A DNA stretch of 64,000 nt, taken from the NCBI GenBank assembly GCA_035771175.1, contig CM069600.1:8951729-9015728 (forward strand). The letters are read 5' to 3'. Positions 1 to 11,877 of the stretch are shown piece by piece. This DNA is from Paratinospora sagittata. Its lineage: Eukaryota > Streptophyta > Magnoliopsida > Ranunculales > Menispermaceae. Positions within the stretch are counted from its first letter, which is position 1, and the number at the start of each line of letters is the position of its first letter. Both the position numbers and the translations under genes were made by a program. Under the pieces are notes generated by a model. It was not told the DNA's origin. It saw only the letters and a program-made list of their open reading frames with translations, and searched no databases.

Positions 1-239
1 TCAATGAGACCATGTCCAATAGGGAATTTATAATAGGAGATATTGTAGATGGGTTGAAAGGTTGAACAAGTATCAACTTCGTCAAAAAAGTCAAAAGACT
101 CAAAACAAGTTGCTAAATCTTGTTTTTTGAATGATTTTGAGTGTGAGAAAAGTTCTTGAGCGCTTGAATCATAGTTGGGAGTAGGATGGCAGGGGGAGAC
201 ATGTAAATAAGGGAGTTGTTGAGGGATAATTGGTTACAT

Positions 240-894
240 TTATTGTGAATGTTCATGATTTTCAACGGTTGACACCTGTAGATTAGATTTTGAAATAGAA
301 TCATCTATGGTTATGGAATTTCGAGGAAGGTCTGGGAATGATGTAGTAGGGTTGTGGAGGCTTGAAGATGGATTAAGAGGATGTGGGGAAGGGGAGGCAG
401 CAAGATGGGAGGGTTGGGAGGGAGGTTGGAAGGTTGCAACATGGTTGAAACAGGCTTGATTTTCTTTGAATGGTTCAGTTAAGTCTCCCCCTTCCTTCTT
501 CTTCCCATAGTGCTTTTCATTGGTGGAAGAGGAAGCTTTGGGCTTTGCATAAGATGGGTGCAAAACAATCTTCATGCTATTATGAAGGAATGAGCAAGTG
601 TTGGCCTTTCCTAGATAAATTGTGCCCATATCATGTAACCATGGATGACCAAGAAGCAAATGACAAGCTCGCATAGAAACCACATCACAAACTATTGTAT
701 CTTGATAGGCACCAACTTTGAAAGATAACACATTGGAGGTCCACCTTCTTTTGACAATCATCACCAACCCAACCAATATTATACAACTTAGGATGAGGTT
801 GAGTTGGGAGCTTAAGGGCATCAACCATGGTGACAGATACTATGTTTTCACTACTACCACTGTCAATGATGAGCTGACATATCTTATTGTGCAC
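240..894 (-). pseudogene. Ty3/gypsy aspartic-protease region, broken fragment
   Basis: Reading the minus strand from 894 downward, one frame contains IIDSGSSENIVS, the DSG active-site region of a retroviral-type aspartic protease. The signal then moves to a second frame (824-240) with ACHLLLGHPWLHD followed by a KIVLHP stretch, the usual downstream part of plant gypsy protease domains. The frame change near 770-800 means it cannot encode one intact protein. Downstream residues are low-complexity Ser/Pro and match nothing I recognise. No LTR, gag or reverse transcriptase is attached within the window, so this is a decayed fragment. Confidence 0.75.
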
Positions 895-984
895 CTTACA
901 AGAATCTCCTCATTCTAGTCATGGCTCATTTGCTCATATTTGGAATTTACAGGTGCCCTCTAAGGTTGAGGTTTAGGGCTGGTT

Positions 985-1602
985 AATTTGCCATGGAAAG
1001 ATGGGCACAGTGGATGTCTTACGACAACGTCTTCCTCACCATTATCTTTCTCCTAGTTGGTGTTCTTTGTGCAAGCAAGATGCAGAATCTATTGCTCATG
1101 TCTTCCTTAGATGCTCCTTTTCTATGAACATTTGAAGAAGATGGGCTGAGTTCATGAACATCTCTTAACTGGCTTTCTGAACACTTCAAAAGCTTTTTTC
1201 AATTGGGATGTGTCTTCTTCAAATAGGAAACTCTGGGGGTATTGGTCTTTGGTATTGTTTTCTGTGATATGGAGAATTTGGGAAGAAAGAAATAATGGAA
1301 TCTTCAAGGGGGAAGAGAGGAATGATTATGCAGTTTGGGAAAATTCTATCATTTCGGCTTCATTGTGGACAGTGACCTCTAGGCTATCTAAAGGGTTTTC
1401 CTTCGGTGATTGGTTAAGAGGATGGGAGCACTTGAGGATTTTAGTGTAGTAATGTTGTTGGTTTTCCTTAGTTTCCTTTATATCTTTCTTTTGCTCTTTG
1501 TTTCTATGGGTCACGTGTTTTTCATCTCCTGGATGAGACTCATTGCTTTATTGTTCCATTATTATTATTATTATTATATCGTTTCTTCTAAAAAAAAAAA
1601 AA
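985..1602 (+). mobile_element. 5'-truncated LINE 3' end (zinc-binding region and tail)
   Basis: The plus strand around 1000-1130 encodes WCSLCKQDAESIAHVFLRC, the C-x2-C...H-x3-C zinc-binding region downstream of plant LINE reverse transcriptases. A stop follows, then 1210-1449 encodes the usual C-terminal stretch with VIWRIWEERNNGIF. The sequence ends in an ATT-rich stretch and an A tract at about 1591-1602, as expected of a LINE 3' end. The RT itself is absent. It is a dead-on-arrival type copy with stop codons. Confidence 0.75.
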
Positions 1603-2062
1603 TATGATAAATTTAATCCCATGGGTATGGTTTATGTTCTTGATTGAATTATTTATTTCTAATGTATGATTGATATAATTTACACTAATATTTTGATTCA
1701 TTGATTTGATTAACCAAACTCCTAAATGCCTCAATCTTGATTCAAGATTCTGACAACTATGACTCCAACTTCCTTTTACTCTCCAAATCCTATATTCCAT
1801 GCACCATTTCATGCCGTACCCTCTACTTTTCTATATTGTCCATTAAAATCTCTTCCTTTATGTATCTTCTCACCTTGAGGTATTCCTTCAATGTCTTATC
1901 CGTATCTTCCCACTAATCCTATTGGGATCCATCCACTAACTATTTATAAGTTCTATTAGTATAATTCTATCTCATTTCCTAGTAATATTAACAACATATT
2001 CATTATAGTTCTTGTATCCAATAATTCATCCTCAATTTTTATTTTTATGGACGTAGGAAAAA

Positions 2063-2219
2063 GGGCATACCCATTATCCGAGGTTCCCGCCATGACTTTG
2101 GGGAAGGGATGATGTATACAAACGTACCTCCATATGGGAGTCTGTTTTTGGATTCAAATTTATGACCTTTATGTCACAATGGAGCAAGCTCAATCGTTGT
2201 GCTAAGGCTTGCCCTTCTC
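2063..2219 (-). mobile_element. Degenerate tRNA-derived SINE (Au-like)
   Basis: On the minus strand the segment starts GGGCAAGCCTTAGCACAACG, an A-box-like tRNA head. A degenerate B box follows, then a body that ends in GGGTATGCCC. The order and length resemble the better-preserved SINE at 5505-5704. I found no clear target-site duplication, so it is probably old. The family assignment is from memory of plant SINEs. Confidence 0.6.
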
Positions 2220-4780
2220 AGTAGTACCTTGTATTCTCTTTTTTCGCTCGCTCATTTAATTTCTTGTTGGCATCTTGTAGTTACTTTTTCCTAATCATAG
2301 TATCTAACTATCTCTTATCTCCATTTTTTCGCATGTCGGTGTCCCTCTGTTCAAAGTTGATACTCAAGCCTATTATCATGAACTAACTTCTTTACCTACA
2401 CTAGTACAAAGTAGTGCAAAGGCCTTTATCAATGCATTGGGTATTGATGTGGCACCCCCTTTACCCAAACTTGAACTTATGTTCATAGAGATTGGTGAAT
2501 TCATGTTCACAAAGGATCTGACAAAGTTTCTTGCTTGTTGTCTACTAATTAAAACACTCTCTTTCGTTTGGGTTTGGAACTAACTATATAAAAGTAAATA
2601 ATGTTTGACACAGTTGAATCCATGTATGACATGAATCAAACAAATGGTTTTAAATGAAATTTTCTTTTTCTATTTTGTGATTAGGTTCTCTATGAATGAT
2701 CTAGTAGAGTTTGATACTTGTACAATAGGGAGAAGACTTAAAGAAGTAGATTCATTAAATAATTAAAATTCCTAAAACAACAAATCTATACCGATGGATG
2801 ACCTAGAAAATATTCCAAATTCTAGACAACACCATCTAAACAATCTATACTGATGGTGTTTTCAACAAGAATCAAGCATTCAACTCTGCCCCAAATTAAG
2901 TTGCTTAACAACCAACATTAGTTTGAGGTGGGGTTGGGAGTTCAATTCTATGTCGAGGATCTTTGTAAAAAAATGACAATCTTAGAGAAGTACAGCGAAT
3001 TTTCTAGAAAATGTTAGGAATATCCAGGTCTCTTTCAAGATATGCCCGAAGAAGCATGATGATATACTTAAATGTTGGTTTAAACTTTAATGTAAGATTC
3101 CTATTCTCAATAATGCTTGACGCTCATTTGCAAGCAAACACTACTTATGGATTCTATTCTTAACGTATATATGAGATTTATGAACTAATTAAATATTTTA
3201 TAAATTACATGTTCTTTTTTTTCTTGAGTCAATGCTAGAATCTTAAAATAATTACTTGTAGTATAATGAAGAACTGAAGACCATTAGTTGCGCCAGTTAA
3301 GAAGAAGAGTGACTATTGACAATTAATGATGATGATACAGGTCAAAGAAGACCTAAAATGACGTAGATGGAGATAATTAAGAAAGATATAACTACCCATA
3401 ATATAACTACTGACTTAGCCCTTGATAAAGTGGATTCATGTGACAAACCTAATATGGTTTGGAAAAGACTTTGTTGAGTTGAGTATTAGAATTTTTAAAT
3501 CTTATTTTCTTCTTTCTTTCTTAACTGATTCTTTAATTTTTGTTTATTACGTATGAGATTGAGCTTCAATTTCATGCATTGTATTTTTTAGGAGTGTTGC
3601 CTTAACAAAAATTGAAGTTAGCATTGATTTTTTATTTTACAACTTTGCATTTAAATTTACTATGTCCGGAGTTTGCAAATTTTTTCAAGTTTTTGGCTAA
3701 TTGTGGTTGATCGTTTGTTCACTTTCAATTTATAATTCAATGAACACAAAAAAAATTGTGTAAATCACATTAGTAAAACTCTGAATAAAGGGATTTTATG
3801 TTTGAAAAAAGAACTGGGGACAAATGTCTCATGTATATCATAGTAGTGAGCTTGATCTCATCTCAGTAGAATGCTTCTTTTTGTTCCTTTTACCTTCAAG
3901 AAGGGTCACCTTAGTTACTGTAGGGCATCTTAATTCCTATAATTCCGAAAGAGATTAAATCCTTCAGCTTTGAGAAGCCATCCTGCCCCTTCATGGACCT
4001 AACTTTGGAGTAGGAAAAACATATATATGCAGGAAGCTAATCATTACTTTTTTTTTGGTGCTCCTGATCATCCACTTTTAAAACAGAAGTCATGAAAAAA
4101 AAATAAAAAATCAGTAACTCTAACTGCTGTGAACTATAAACATGGTTGATTCTGGCCACATTTTCACTTCCAAAAAGTGATCAGATTTCCCGATCAACAT
4201 AGTTAAAGCTCTAATCAACATGTTGATAAGATCACATCATTTTATTTTGCTGACTTTTGAAAGAACAAAATAAAGGATACCACATATCAAAGATAAAAAG
4301 ACCCTCTTGGTGTCTTGTCTTCATGCATTGAAGTCGAATGTGTGAAGTACCAGAAATAGGCCTTAGAATTTGGTAACGCGCTATTTGAATCTTTGATTAG
4401 GAAAAGACTAGCTATTGCCAATGTTGCAAAGATACTTCCTTAGTTGCAAATATATTTGCAACAGGCGCATCATAATTTACGCTGAGTTTGGCTACACTTT
4501 CTGTCTACAAGTTCATGTAAGTATATCCATATGTATAATTTTCTGATGCACGTTACCATAGTCGCATGGATTGATCAACACGAGGTTTTACCCTGAGATT
4601 GATTCGTGCCCATGCACATGCTTAGAAAGAGTTATGCATATACTCACTGGAAAACTTAGTGATTCAATAAATGAGATTCTTTTGTGGATTATTGAAATTA
4701 ATCTTATCGGTTAAATTTAATTTCTCTCAGTTTTTTTGAGGACAACTTGACTGAATTTCTGAAGTAAATCCTTTTCGTAG
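2220..4780. other. No recognisable gene; probable intron or 5' flank of the PPR gene
   Basis: This 2.5-kb AT-rich stretch has no long open frame and no PPR-like codons that I could find. It ends in a pyrimidine-rich CTTTTCGTAG acceptor directly before the first visible PPR exon, which suggests its 3' end is intronic. Earlier exons must lie upstream of the window or be lost. Confidence 0.5.
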
Positions 4781-7700
4781 ATGCAACGGGCAGGCCTTCA
4801 ACCTGATGTTGTGAGCTATGCTTCACTCATTAGCGCTTATGGGAAAGCCAGAAGGGAAGATGAAGCACTTGCTGTTTTTGAGGAGATGCTGGATGCCGGT
4901 GTCAGGTGTGTGAATATTTATTATTTGCAATTATTTCTAGATTATGCTACTATAGGTTCCAATATCTTGACTTGATCAACTAGTGCAGAACTCAGTTATT
5001 TTTAATGTAATATTATGGATGTTTATGTATGATGAAAATTGAATTTAACACATGAAACTTCAATAATATATTAGCCGAGGGGCTTCTTCTATCTGCCTGA
5101 AAATACTGATGTTGAATACTTGCTGAGTATACTGTATGTATGGTTGATAAAGCTTCTCTGCTTCATCTATTTTCTGTGTTTCTACATGGTTGTTTTAGAC
5201 TTAAAATGTGTTTATTCTTCTCTAAATATAAATGTATCTAGTACTTTGATATTTTTCAATGCCTGTTTTAAATGTGTTCTGGCAGTAGTAATTCAAAAGT
5301 CAATTAGTCAAGATGGGAAAGACTTGTTAAGCTTTATATTGTTTTTTGAAGGTTGTTTAGTGCTTACAGATCGAGCCTAGTTACTGGTGCCTGAATAATA
5401 AATCAAAAAGCATTTGACCCATCCTTCAATGTAGAGATGGTTTATCAAGCAAGATTTTGGTGATGACTAATTCATCTTCTATTGTGGAGGCCATTAACAT
5501 TAAAGGGCAGCCCAGTGCACGAAGCTCCTCCAGCCTTTGCGGGGTCCCGGGGAAGAGTTGAAACCCGGGGAAGAGTTGAACCCCTTTTGGGTCTATTGTA
5601 TACAACCTTACCCTGCATCACAAGAGGTTGTTTTCACGACTCAAACCCGTGACCACATAGTCACACAACGACAACTTTTACCGCTGTGTGACGGCTCCCC
5701 TTCAGAGGCCGTTAACATTAAATAGAAAAAAACAATAACTTTCCCGACACCCGAAATTGATGAACCTAATTTGAAATTCTCCCCAATTTTTTCTTTTGTT
5801 TCTATTTTTTAATGGTGATTTTTTGATGGCCCAATAGATTGGAGGATGATGAATGTCTTTGTACACTCATTTTTGACATTTTTTTTACTTTAAAAAATGC
5901 ATGTTGTGCAATAACTATATCTATTTTGCTTGCTCCTTTTTCTTAGTAATACATTTGTACTCGCATTATAGAATTATATAAAGTACTTGTATCCTTTTTT
6001 TAATTTTTTATTTTCAATTATCATCTCGAAGTGACAACTTACATACACATCTCTTCTTCTTAACAAATAAACAACATATAGAATTTTGATATACCACAAT
6101 TTCCAGTTGAAAGGTTGGTTTTTTGGGCAAATGATCAATGATGTTGTTAGAGATCTATGGCTAAGATCTTAACAATGTCAAAGTTTTATTGTTTTAAGTC
6201 AAATATATCTATGTATGTATTAAATAAAACCAAAAAATGTGTTGGATAATGTGTATATATATGCATGTATGCATATATTAAATAAAACCTAAAAGAAGTG
6301 TCAGATAATTTCCTACCTTAAGCTAAAGTCTGATTTTCTATCCTAGAAATGATATATGAGATAAGTTTCATTAGTTTATATAGCCTATTCATACCATTGC
6401 TAAATGCTAAATCTAAGAAGTGTGATGGAGAAAACGGTAAAAGACATCGTTGTCGGTTAAAGAACTTTGGGTGCTTGAAAACTATGCATTTATTCATTTT
6501 TCAAATAAGAATGGCTTGCGGAGCCACTCGTCATTTTGTATTTTTGGTTCTCACTAAAAGAAAGCAAGCCATTTGAAGTACTTTTTACTGTGCTTGTATT
6601 CAAGAACATAGTTGAAAATACTTGATCAACCATGTAATACTTTAGAGGAAAGATCAAGTTTAGATGGTATTTGCAGCACTATTGTCATCATAACTGGTTC
6701 TATTTATGAATCGTTTTTCATTTCCTTGTTTATCTTGATTAGGATCTATGAAGTTCCATTTTTATGCATCTTTTGTTCACATACCCTGTTTTACAGTGGA
6801 AAAATGACTTAATATACTTAGAATGACACTTCTTCATCTTTTGATCATTCACAGGCCAACCCGCAAAGCCTACAACATTTTGCTTGATGCATTTGCAATA
6901 TCGGGTATGGTGGAGGAAGCTCGTAAAGTGTTCAAGAGCATGAGAAGAGACAAGTAATACTTATCCTTCCTTTACTTAATTACCAGGATAATCTAATTAA
7001 AGCTCTTTAATTTTCAAGAACACAAAAATCTCATTTAATACTACTAGTGGAAATGTGCATGTAATTTTAATTATAAATAAATTAAAATAAATAAAAAATT
7101 ATTAAAAAAAAGAAGAAAAGAAATTCTTATATTTTTGACATTAAAATGGGTAAAGTTTTTCAGAAATAGGGATGAGGGCAGGTAAAAGGTAAGAGTAAAA
7201 AAGTTGGAAGTTAAAAGGGTAAAATGAAAAAAATTAAGAAAGCCTAAAATGTAGGAGATATGTTTGAAAAAGCGAAAAGTATTTAAAATACCAAATTACT
7301 ATTTTACCCTTGTTGATAATAAAAGTAAACTTTTTTAATAAAAACTTAAGATAAATTTTTTAATGGCGTTTTGGTCAACAAAAAGACTTCACGGTGACAA
7401 GTTCTTAGTATTCTCATTACAATAGTATGGATCTATTTCAGTTAATTGTAGTTCCTAATCTTTGCGTTAAATAGAGTAATCCCATAGATTATAATTCTTC
7501 TGCATTGCCAGTCTATCCATTAATCTCTGTGTTAAATGTGACTTAATTTTGATATCTTATTTATCCCTTAATCTTTAAGTGTTATTCGCTTTCTCAAATG
7601 ATCTATCTTGTTTTCTTCAGATGTTCCCCCGACCTCTGCTCTTATACAACAATGCTATCCGCTTATATAAACGCATCTGACATGGATGGCGCTGAGAAGT

Positions 7701-8170
7701 TCTTTCGAAGAATAAAACAAGACGGTTTCGATCCTAATGTTGTAACATACGGAACCCTGATCAAAGGTTACGCTAAGGCGAATAATCTAGAGAAGATGTT
7801 GGAGAAATATGAAGAAATGCGGGTTCAAGGGATCAAAGCGAACCAAACAATCTACACGACTATAATGGATGCTCATGGTAAGAACACGGATTTTGGCAGT
7901 GCTGTGATATGGTTTAAGGAAATGATGTCTTGTGGATTGGCTCCCGATCAGAAAGCGAAGAACATTCTTTTGTCTTTGGCAAGAACGGTAGAAGAAAAAA
8001 GGGAAGCTAGTGAGCTCGCTGGTCATGGCAGTCTTAATCTAAATGATGAAACTGATGATGATGAAACCGATGATGATGATGAAGAACAGATCTTTGGGTT
8101 TGCAGAAGAAAAAGAAGAGGAAGAAAAATCTTTATCGTTCGTTGGTGATCGTGGAATAGTTCATGTGTAG
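4781..8170 (+). CDS. P-class pentatricopeptide repeat protein, C-terminal part (3 exons)
   Basis: Exons are 4781-4905, 6855-6953 and 7621-8170. All introns are GT-AG, both visible junctions are in phase 2, and the joined length is 774 nt with the stop at 8168-8170 (257 visible residues). Five complete 35-residue P-type repeats occupy residues 8-42, 43-77, 78-112, 113-147 and 148-182. A partial repeat begins at PDQKAKNILL, followed by an acidic Asp/Glu-rich tail (about residues 213-245). PPR proteins bind organellar RNA, one base per repeat. The specificity pairs (residues 5 and 35) appear to be A/T, N/D, T/N, G/N and T/D, so by the published code ND suggests U, TN A and TD G. From memory the C-terminal repeats resemble the chloroplast PPR encoded by Arabidopsis At3g59040; a search would be needed to confirm. 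The exon at 4781 follows a splice acceptor, so its ATG is probably internal. No transit peptide or N-terminal repeats are present in the window. Confidence 0.85.
5505..5704 (-). mobile_element. tRNA-derived SINE (Au-like) in PPR intron
   Basis: This 200-bp element lies in the first visible intron of the PPR gene, antisense to it. The minus strand begins GAAGGGGAGCCGTCACACAG, contains a B-box-like CACGGGTTTGAGTCG, and ends ...GTGCACTGGGCTGCCC, which matches the plant Au-type SINE as I remember it. It is flanked by an 18-bp target-site duplication with one mismatch: GAGGCCATTAACATTAAA at 5487-5504 and GAGGCCGTTAACATTAAA at 5705-5722. An internal 18-bp tandem duplication (CGGGGAAGAGTTGAA repeated near 5547-5580) is specific to this copy. 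Confidence 0.85.
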
Positions 8171-8300
8171 ATAATGCAGGCTTTGGTGATAAATGATTTT
8201 GAAAGTTGTATTATAGAAAAAAAAAATGAAAATTGTATGTTGAAAGACCTGTTATATATATATATCTGTACAAGATGCAAATGTTCATAATTTTCAGTAT
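8171..8300 (+). other. Probable 3' UTR of the PPR gene
   Basis: After the TAG stop there is an AT-rich trailer with a short (TA)n tract near 8250-8266. No canonical AATAAA is obvious; AATGAT- and AAAATGAAAA-like elements near 8193-8230 could serve as weak plant polyadenylation signals. The end is approximate. Confidence 0.4.
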
Positions 8301-8924
8301 TTTGTCATTCATTATTAGTTAATGTAGGAAATTTACCCTTGTTGCTTGTGATCCTCCAAAGAAGGTAAATTTTAAAGATTTCTCCTTACTTTTTATTTGG
8401 GTAATTCTTATTCTACTCTTTTGCTTCTAGACACTTTTCCCTAGTTGTTTATGAAAGTCTTATGAAGGTAATATGGAGGAGTGAGGAGGTAGTATTAAAT
8501 ACCTAGGATGCTCAACAACCTCTATAGTTTTCGACTTTAGAATAGTCTCGACTCTGCAAGGTCGGGGTGGGGGGGGTGGGGGTGCACTAGGGGGTTATAG
8601 ATAGTTGTTAAGGTCTATCAAGTGTTAATTGTAGATAGTTCTTTATAAGAAATTATGTCAATTCATAAGAAATTATCTCAATTCATATCAGTTCAAGCCT
8701 TATATTTCCTTTGTTGCTATTGTTAATAATTAATATTAATTAATCCTTCTAGTAAGTGAGTAGTTTCGGTTTCAATTTTAATGGGATGCATTACTCATGG
8801 ATACTACAAAAAAAACTTCCATCATATAAATTGGGAAAAAACAATGGTACGGCAATGGTATTAGTAAGCTCTTTAAGTGTACCAAATTACATTTTATAGA
8901 ACGAGAAGTAGGTTGCATTTAGGG

Positions 8925-9560
8925 GTGGCAATTTGGCTCGTGATCCGCAAGTTCGACTTGGCTTGGCTTGCTTGCACTAGCCCAAGCTCACACTCAACTA
9001 ATTTATGGGCCGAATTGATTCGATCCAATATTTTAATTGAGCATGTCTAAGGCGGCCTATCAAAGTTCGGCTTGACCCGAGGCTCGAAAGTCGACTTAGC
9101 CCATAAGCTCAGTTTAAAAGTTCATTTTATAATTTAATATTTATTTATATATATTCTAAAACCGAATCCAAAAATGTAAATTTTTATTGAATTTAATATT
9201 GTAATATAAATTGTAGGGTTATAATTTTTTTAACATTGTAAATGATATTCTTTTTTATTTTTGATTTGTGTATTTTAATTTATTATAAATATATATTTCA
9301 AAATACTAAAACGTTTATTTTAATATGTTCAATCCAACCTATAAATCGGCTCCACGGAGTTAGCTCGTAAGTTCGGTTTGCAAGTCTGATTCAAAGGCTC
9401 GGTTCGTATATTAATTGGGTCATATTTGGACATTGATTTCAAATATAAGTTCGATTTGACTCGGTCCATTAATAAAATAAGATTCCATTCGACTCGACTC
9501 ATATATCCTTAGGCTCGATTGAGTTTGGTTTGGCTCAGTCCATTAAAAAAATGCTAAAAA
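8925..9560. mobile_element. Degenerate hAT-like non-autonomous element
   Basis: The left end TTTAGGGGTGGCAATTTGGC is the typical hAT-family start (TAGGGGTG). It is followed by CTCG/TTCG-rich sequence, and a similar subterminal composition recurs in inverted sense near 9330-9560. A matching right terminus and 8-bp target duplication are not preserved, so the right boundary is approximate. Confidence 0.5.
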
Positions 9561-10373
9561 TGAGTTTGGTTGATTTAAACTTGAAAAAAGTTTTTTTTAA
9601 ATTTCTTACTTTTTGAATTGTGTTCCTCTTTTCAAATCAGGAACCAAAGGCAGCTTTAGAGTTGAGCTCAATCCTTTAATTTAATCTTATAAATCTTTTT
9701 TTAAGTAAGACAAGAAGTAATTAACATAAAGTAGAAATTCGAATTAGTGTTCCAAAGGTGTACTATTTTTGTCAAATCTACAGTATTTGTTACATTATAT
9801 CATATGTATAAGTCATTTAAGATCAATAGATCAAAGAGAGATAGTCCTAACTATTAATATGAGAAATAAATGCCGATAACAAGACATTGTAGAACTATAA
9901 CGAGGCCTTAATAGGGCATAACAATTCTTCACCTCATATAAGATCATGAAGATTTGAATTCCCATCTCGTAGGGGTGTATGCAAAGGTGTACTTGAATGG
10001 GAGATGAGCTTCCTAAGAATTAGGAAATACAAGATAATATAAAGTAAAGAAAACTACATGTTACACATGAAAGTAAAAATAGTAATAATTCAATTATAAA
10101 AAATAGAGGGTGAAATATATGTATGAAAAGAATATAAAATAAACGAAAAAAAAAAATAGAATGCATACTCAAAAAATCCCAAAGAAGAGAAGGAAAATGA
10201 ACCCCTCTTAAGTTAATTGAATTAATGATAATATAGATTTATGTATAGAAAAGAAAATGGAGAAATGTGACCATGGAAAATAAAGGAGTACATGTACTAG
10301 TGTCATTATCAATATTATTTATTTATTTTTTTGTGTGATAATCCGAGTAGTGGTGTCTCCTGGGCCAACTTAT
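9561..10373. other. AT-rich intergenic DNA, nothing recognised
   Basis: There is no open frame of interest, no clear repeat boundary and no RNA gene signature. Confidence 0.4.
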
Positions 10374-10382
10374 GCACAGCAT

Positions 10383-10943
10383 CAAGGGCGTAGCCAAAAT
10401 TTTTCTTTCGGGTGAGTTAAATTTTTTTTTTAGACAAACCTCCACGGTACAAGGAAAATTCAATGATTAGAAATAAAAGATATACCTTGATGGGGGAGAC
10501 ATAATGAACCTTACATCTCAAAATGCATACATTAACTATAATACATAACACAAGAACATAAAACCTAAAAAAGGAAAGAAAATGCAATGCACTGCAATTA
10601 TAAAAATCATGTAAACTTTATTCCACGAGGTTTTAAACCTTCAAACTCATTAATAGTAGAATCTAAGTCAATGCTATTAAATATCTTTCTTTCAATATAT
10701 ATCACCATACAATATGTACGAAAATCATCATTCATTTTAGAACGAAGTGATGTTTTGACAAGCTTTATAGCTGAAAATGCTCGCTTTGTTGATGTGATTG
10801 GGCGTTGATTTGAAGCTGTGATTTGGGCATTTGTGATATGGGCGTCTAACTAGGAATTAAGGGTAGTAAGGGTATTATGGGAAATTTATTCAAAATATTT
10901 ACCTGGGCTACAACCCAGGCTAGCCCATGAATAGTATGCCCTT
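10383..10943. mobile_element. Non-autonomous hAT-like element
   Basis: The left end CAAGGGCGTAGCCAAAATTT and a right end that reads AAGGGCATAC on the opposite strand give short imperfect terminal inverted repeats. A 9-bp flanking repeat with one mismatch (GCACAGCAT at 10374-10382, GCACACCAT at 10944-10952) fits an 8-9-bp target duplication. A small plus-strand frame near 10590-10807 looks like the tail of a decayed transposase. The family is inferred from ends and duplication length only. Confidence 0.55.
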
Positions 10944-11138
10944 GCACACCATAAAGACTTTTTAGGTGGAACAAGTACTACTAAGGGGGCCCAATGACAT
11001 GATTACCTTTTAAAAAAAAAAAAATTTCACAAATGCCATCCACATATAAATAATGACCCATTTGCCATACTTTACTGTTCATTACACAGTCAGCACGCCA
11101 AACAAGCGCCACGTCGGTGCGGAGGTGACATTTTTTTT

Positions 11139-11297
11139 TAAGTGAAGGGAAGGCGCCTTTTGAAAAGACGCCTTCCCTTCACAATTTTTTTTTTTAAACG
11201 TGAAGGGAAGGCGTCTTTTCAAAAGACGCCTTCTCTTCAAAAATTTTTTTTTTTGAAACAGAAGGCGTCTTTTGAAAAGACGCCTTCTGTTTCAAAT
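11139..11297. repeat. Three nested hairpins in the left arm
   Basis: Three near-perfect palindromes of the type GAAGGCGTCTTTTGAAAAGA followed by CGCCTTC occur at about 11144-11182, 11199-11238 and 11257-11297, separated by A/T tracts. Matching copies lie in the right arm at about 12004-12044 and 12060-12101, plus a half copy to 12126. Each can fold on itself independently of arm-to-arm pairing. Confidence 0.85.
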
Positions 11298-11416
11298 TTT
11301 TTTTTTTATTTCTCCCCCTCCCCAATAGCACAATTTGCCGCTTTCATTGTTGGCTCTTCAACTCCTTCTTTAAGTTAATTTTTGTTACTTGGCGAGCTCG
11401 AGTTGCTGCTACTCCA

Positions 11417-11708
11417 ATGGCGTTCGTGGTGATTTTGCTGATCTTTTTGGCGAGTTTTCTTGGTGTTGCAGGGAGCTTGTGTTCAAAATGTATTGGATTC
11501 TTTAGTGCCAGCATTGTTGGCTGATAAGAATCGGAAATTTATTTACGTTGAACAGGTAAGACCTGGAATCTCTTTAACATCCTGATTAGTTTTTCAGCTT
11601 TAAATTCCTCTATCTTCTTAATGTAAATGATCTTCTTCTTTTTTGCGTGATTTGGTACAGGCGTTTTTTCAACGTTGGTGGAGAGAACAGACAGAGGAAG
11701 TCCAACAT
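11417..11708 (+). pseudogene. Captured GH38 alpha-mannosidase exons 1 (start), 2 and 3 (partial)
   Basis: The ATG at 11417 opens MAFVVILLIFLASFLGV, a signal-peptide-like N-terminus. It is cut at 11465 and joined to TTGCAG, an intron acceptor. Exon 2 (11472-11555, exactly 28 codons) encodes GACVQNVLDSLVPALL and ends KFIYVEQ. Intron 2 is 11556-11660 (GTAAG...TACAG). Exon 3 begins [13 protein letters not shown] and breaks off near 11705. In class II alpha-mannosidases (vacuolar/lysosomal type) this block follows the catalytic HTHDDVGW segment of exon 1. Here most of exon 1 and all of intron 1 are missing from this strand, so the locus cannot encode the enzyme. Confidence 0.8.
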
Positions 11709-11877
11709 AGTACTGATCCACTGTCTTCAACCATCCAACATCATCATGCGTGTGAGGAACCAAATGAACATTAAGTTTCCCTGGAACGATCCCTTGTGAG
11801 GTGTTGTAAGCGAAGTACTTCGATTCACCACCAAGAAAACTCGCGAAAAAGATCAGGAAAATCACCACGAACGCCAT
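11701..11877 (-). pseudogene. Captured GH38 alpha-mannosidase exon 1, inverted copy
   Basis: The minus strand from the ATG at 11877 encodes about 59 residues: a hydrophobic signal peptide, then [20 protein letters not shown] and [27 protein letters not shown] is the zinc-binding H-x-H-D motif near the N-terminus of GH38 alpha-mannosidases. At about 11701-11708 the reading runs into the antisense of exon 3 through a short shared sequence around GGAAGTCCAACATAG, an obvious rearrangement junction. The first 16 codons lie inside the right arm and are nearly identical to the left-arm copy. Confidence 0.8.

Noticed and set aside
4440..4516. Possible upstream PPR exon ending at a good donor (GTAAGTAT)
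   Set aside because: The preceding codons show no PPR pattern and no matching acceptor was evident.
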